Positions 21,940-21,942 of a stretch of 21,942 nucleotides of DNA are shown piece after piece (within the stretch, counting starts at the first letter, position 1; the number at the start of each line of letters is the position of its first letter). The notes under the pieces were generated by a model that did no database searches, was not told the DNA's origin, and saw only the letters and a program-made list of their open reading frames with translations. The stretch is from JADJLQ01 sp034439915 (GTDB lineage: Bacteria > Bacteroidota > Bacteroidia > Chitinophagales > Saprospiraceae). The stretch is from assembly GCA_034439915.1 (NCBI GenBank), contig JAWXBI010000025.1, forward strand, positions 1-21,942, written 5' to 3'. The position numbers and the translations under genes are program-made.

Positions 21940-21942
21940 CTC

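Overview
The window looks like a chromosomal segment of a Bacteroidota bacterium, perhaps near Saprospiria/Chitinophagia (the class is a guess). Promoters match the Bacteroidota -7 box TAnnTTTG, start codons sit in A-rich leaders without Shine-Dalgarno sequences, and the families fit: small DUF6814-type membrane protein, tail-less short SSBs, TPR plus HisKA_2 sensor kinase, and a CE7 acetyl esterase.

Layout. (1) 1-3500: an amber-interrupted PAT/Bar-type acetyltransferase pseudogene, a secreted six-repeat beta-propeller protein, then three separately terminated stress-type genes (disordered Asn/Gln/Pro-rich protein, YciE/YciF-like DUF892 protein, DUF1328 small membrane protein). (2) 3500-5160: a gene graveyard with a possible outer-membrane protein C-terminus and a heavily frameshifted minus-strand DUF5694/TraB-like gene, then a gene-poor leader. 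(3) 5167-7475: DNA maintenance, with two tandem ssb paralogues and recA, then a small membrane protein. (4) 7628-11987, all minus strand: TPR protein, CBS-pair protein, GNAT acetyltransferase and a secreted CE7 esterase. (5) 12018-16590: an intergenic region with four 11-bp-phased DnaA-box-like repeats, dnaB, and a two-gene two-component system. (6) 16600 to the end: an accessory region with integrase, membrane-protein and IS3 relics, then tetR divergent from sulP and a beta-carbonic anhydrase gene, and a TerC gene broken by one stop codon.

How genes work together. The SSBs, RecA and DnaB form a replication/recombination set. Neither SSB has an acidic C-terminal tip, while DnaB itself ends in an SSB-like D-E-D-I-P-F tip. 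The SulP transporter and beta-carbonic anhydrase form a bicarbonate uptake/CO2 hydration pair; a 19-bp palindrome GTAnnACGnnnCGTnnTAC beside the tetR promoter is a candidate TetR operator. The island genes tetR, sulP and the carbonic anhydrase stop with TAG, whereas the intact core genes stop with TAA or TGA, which fits a different origin. No tRNA, rRNA or CRISPR array was seen.
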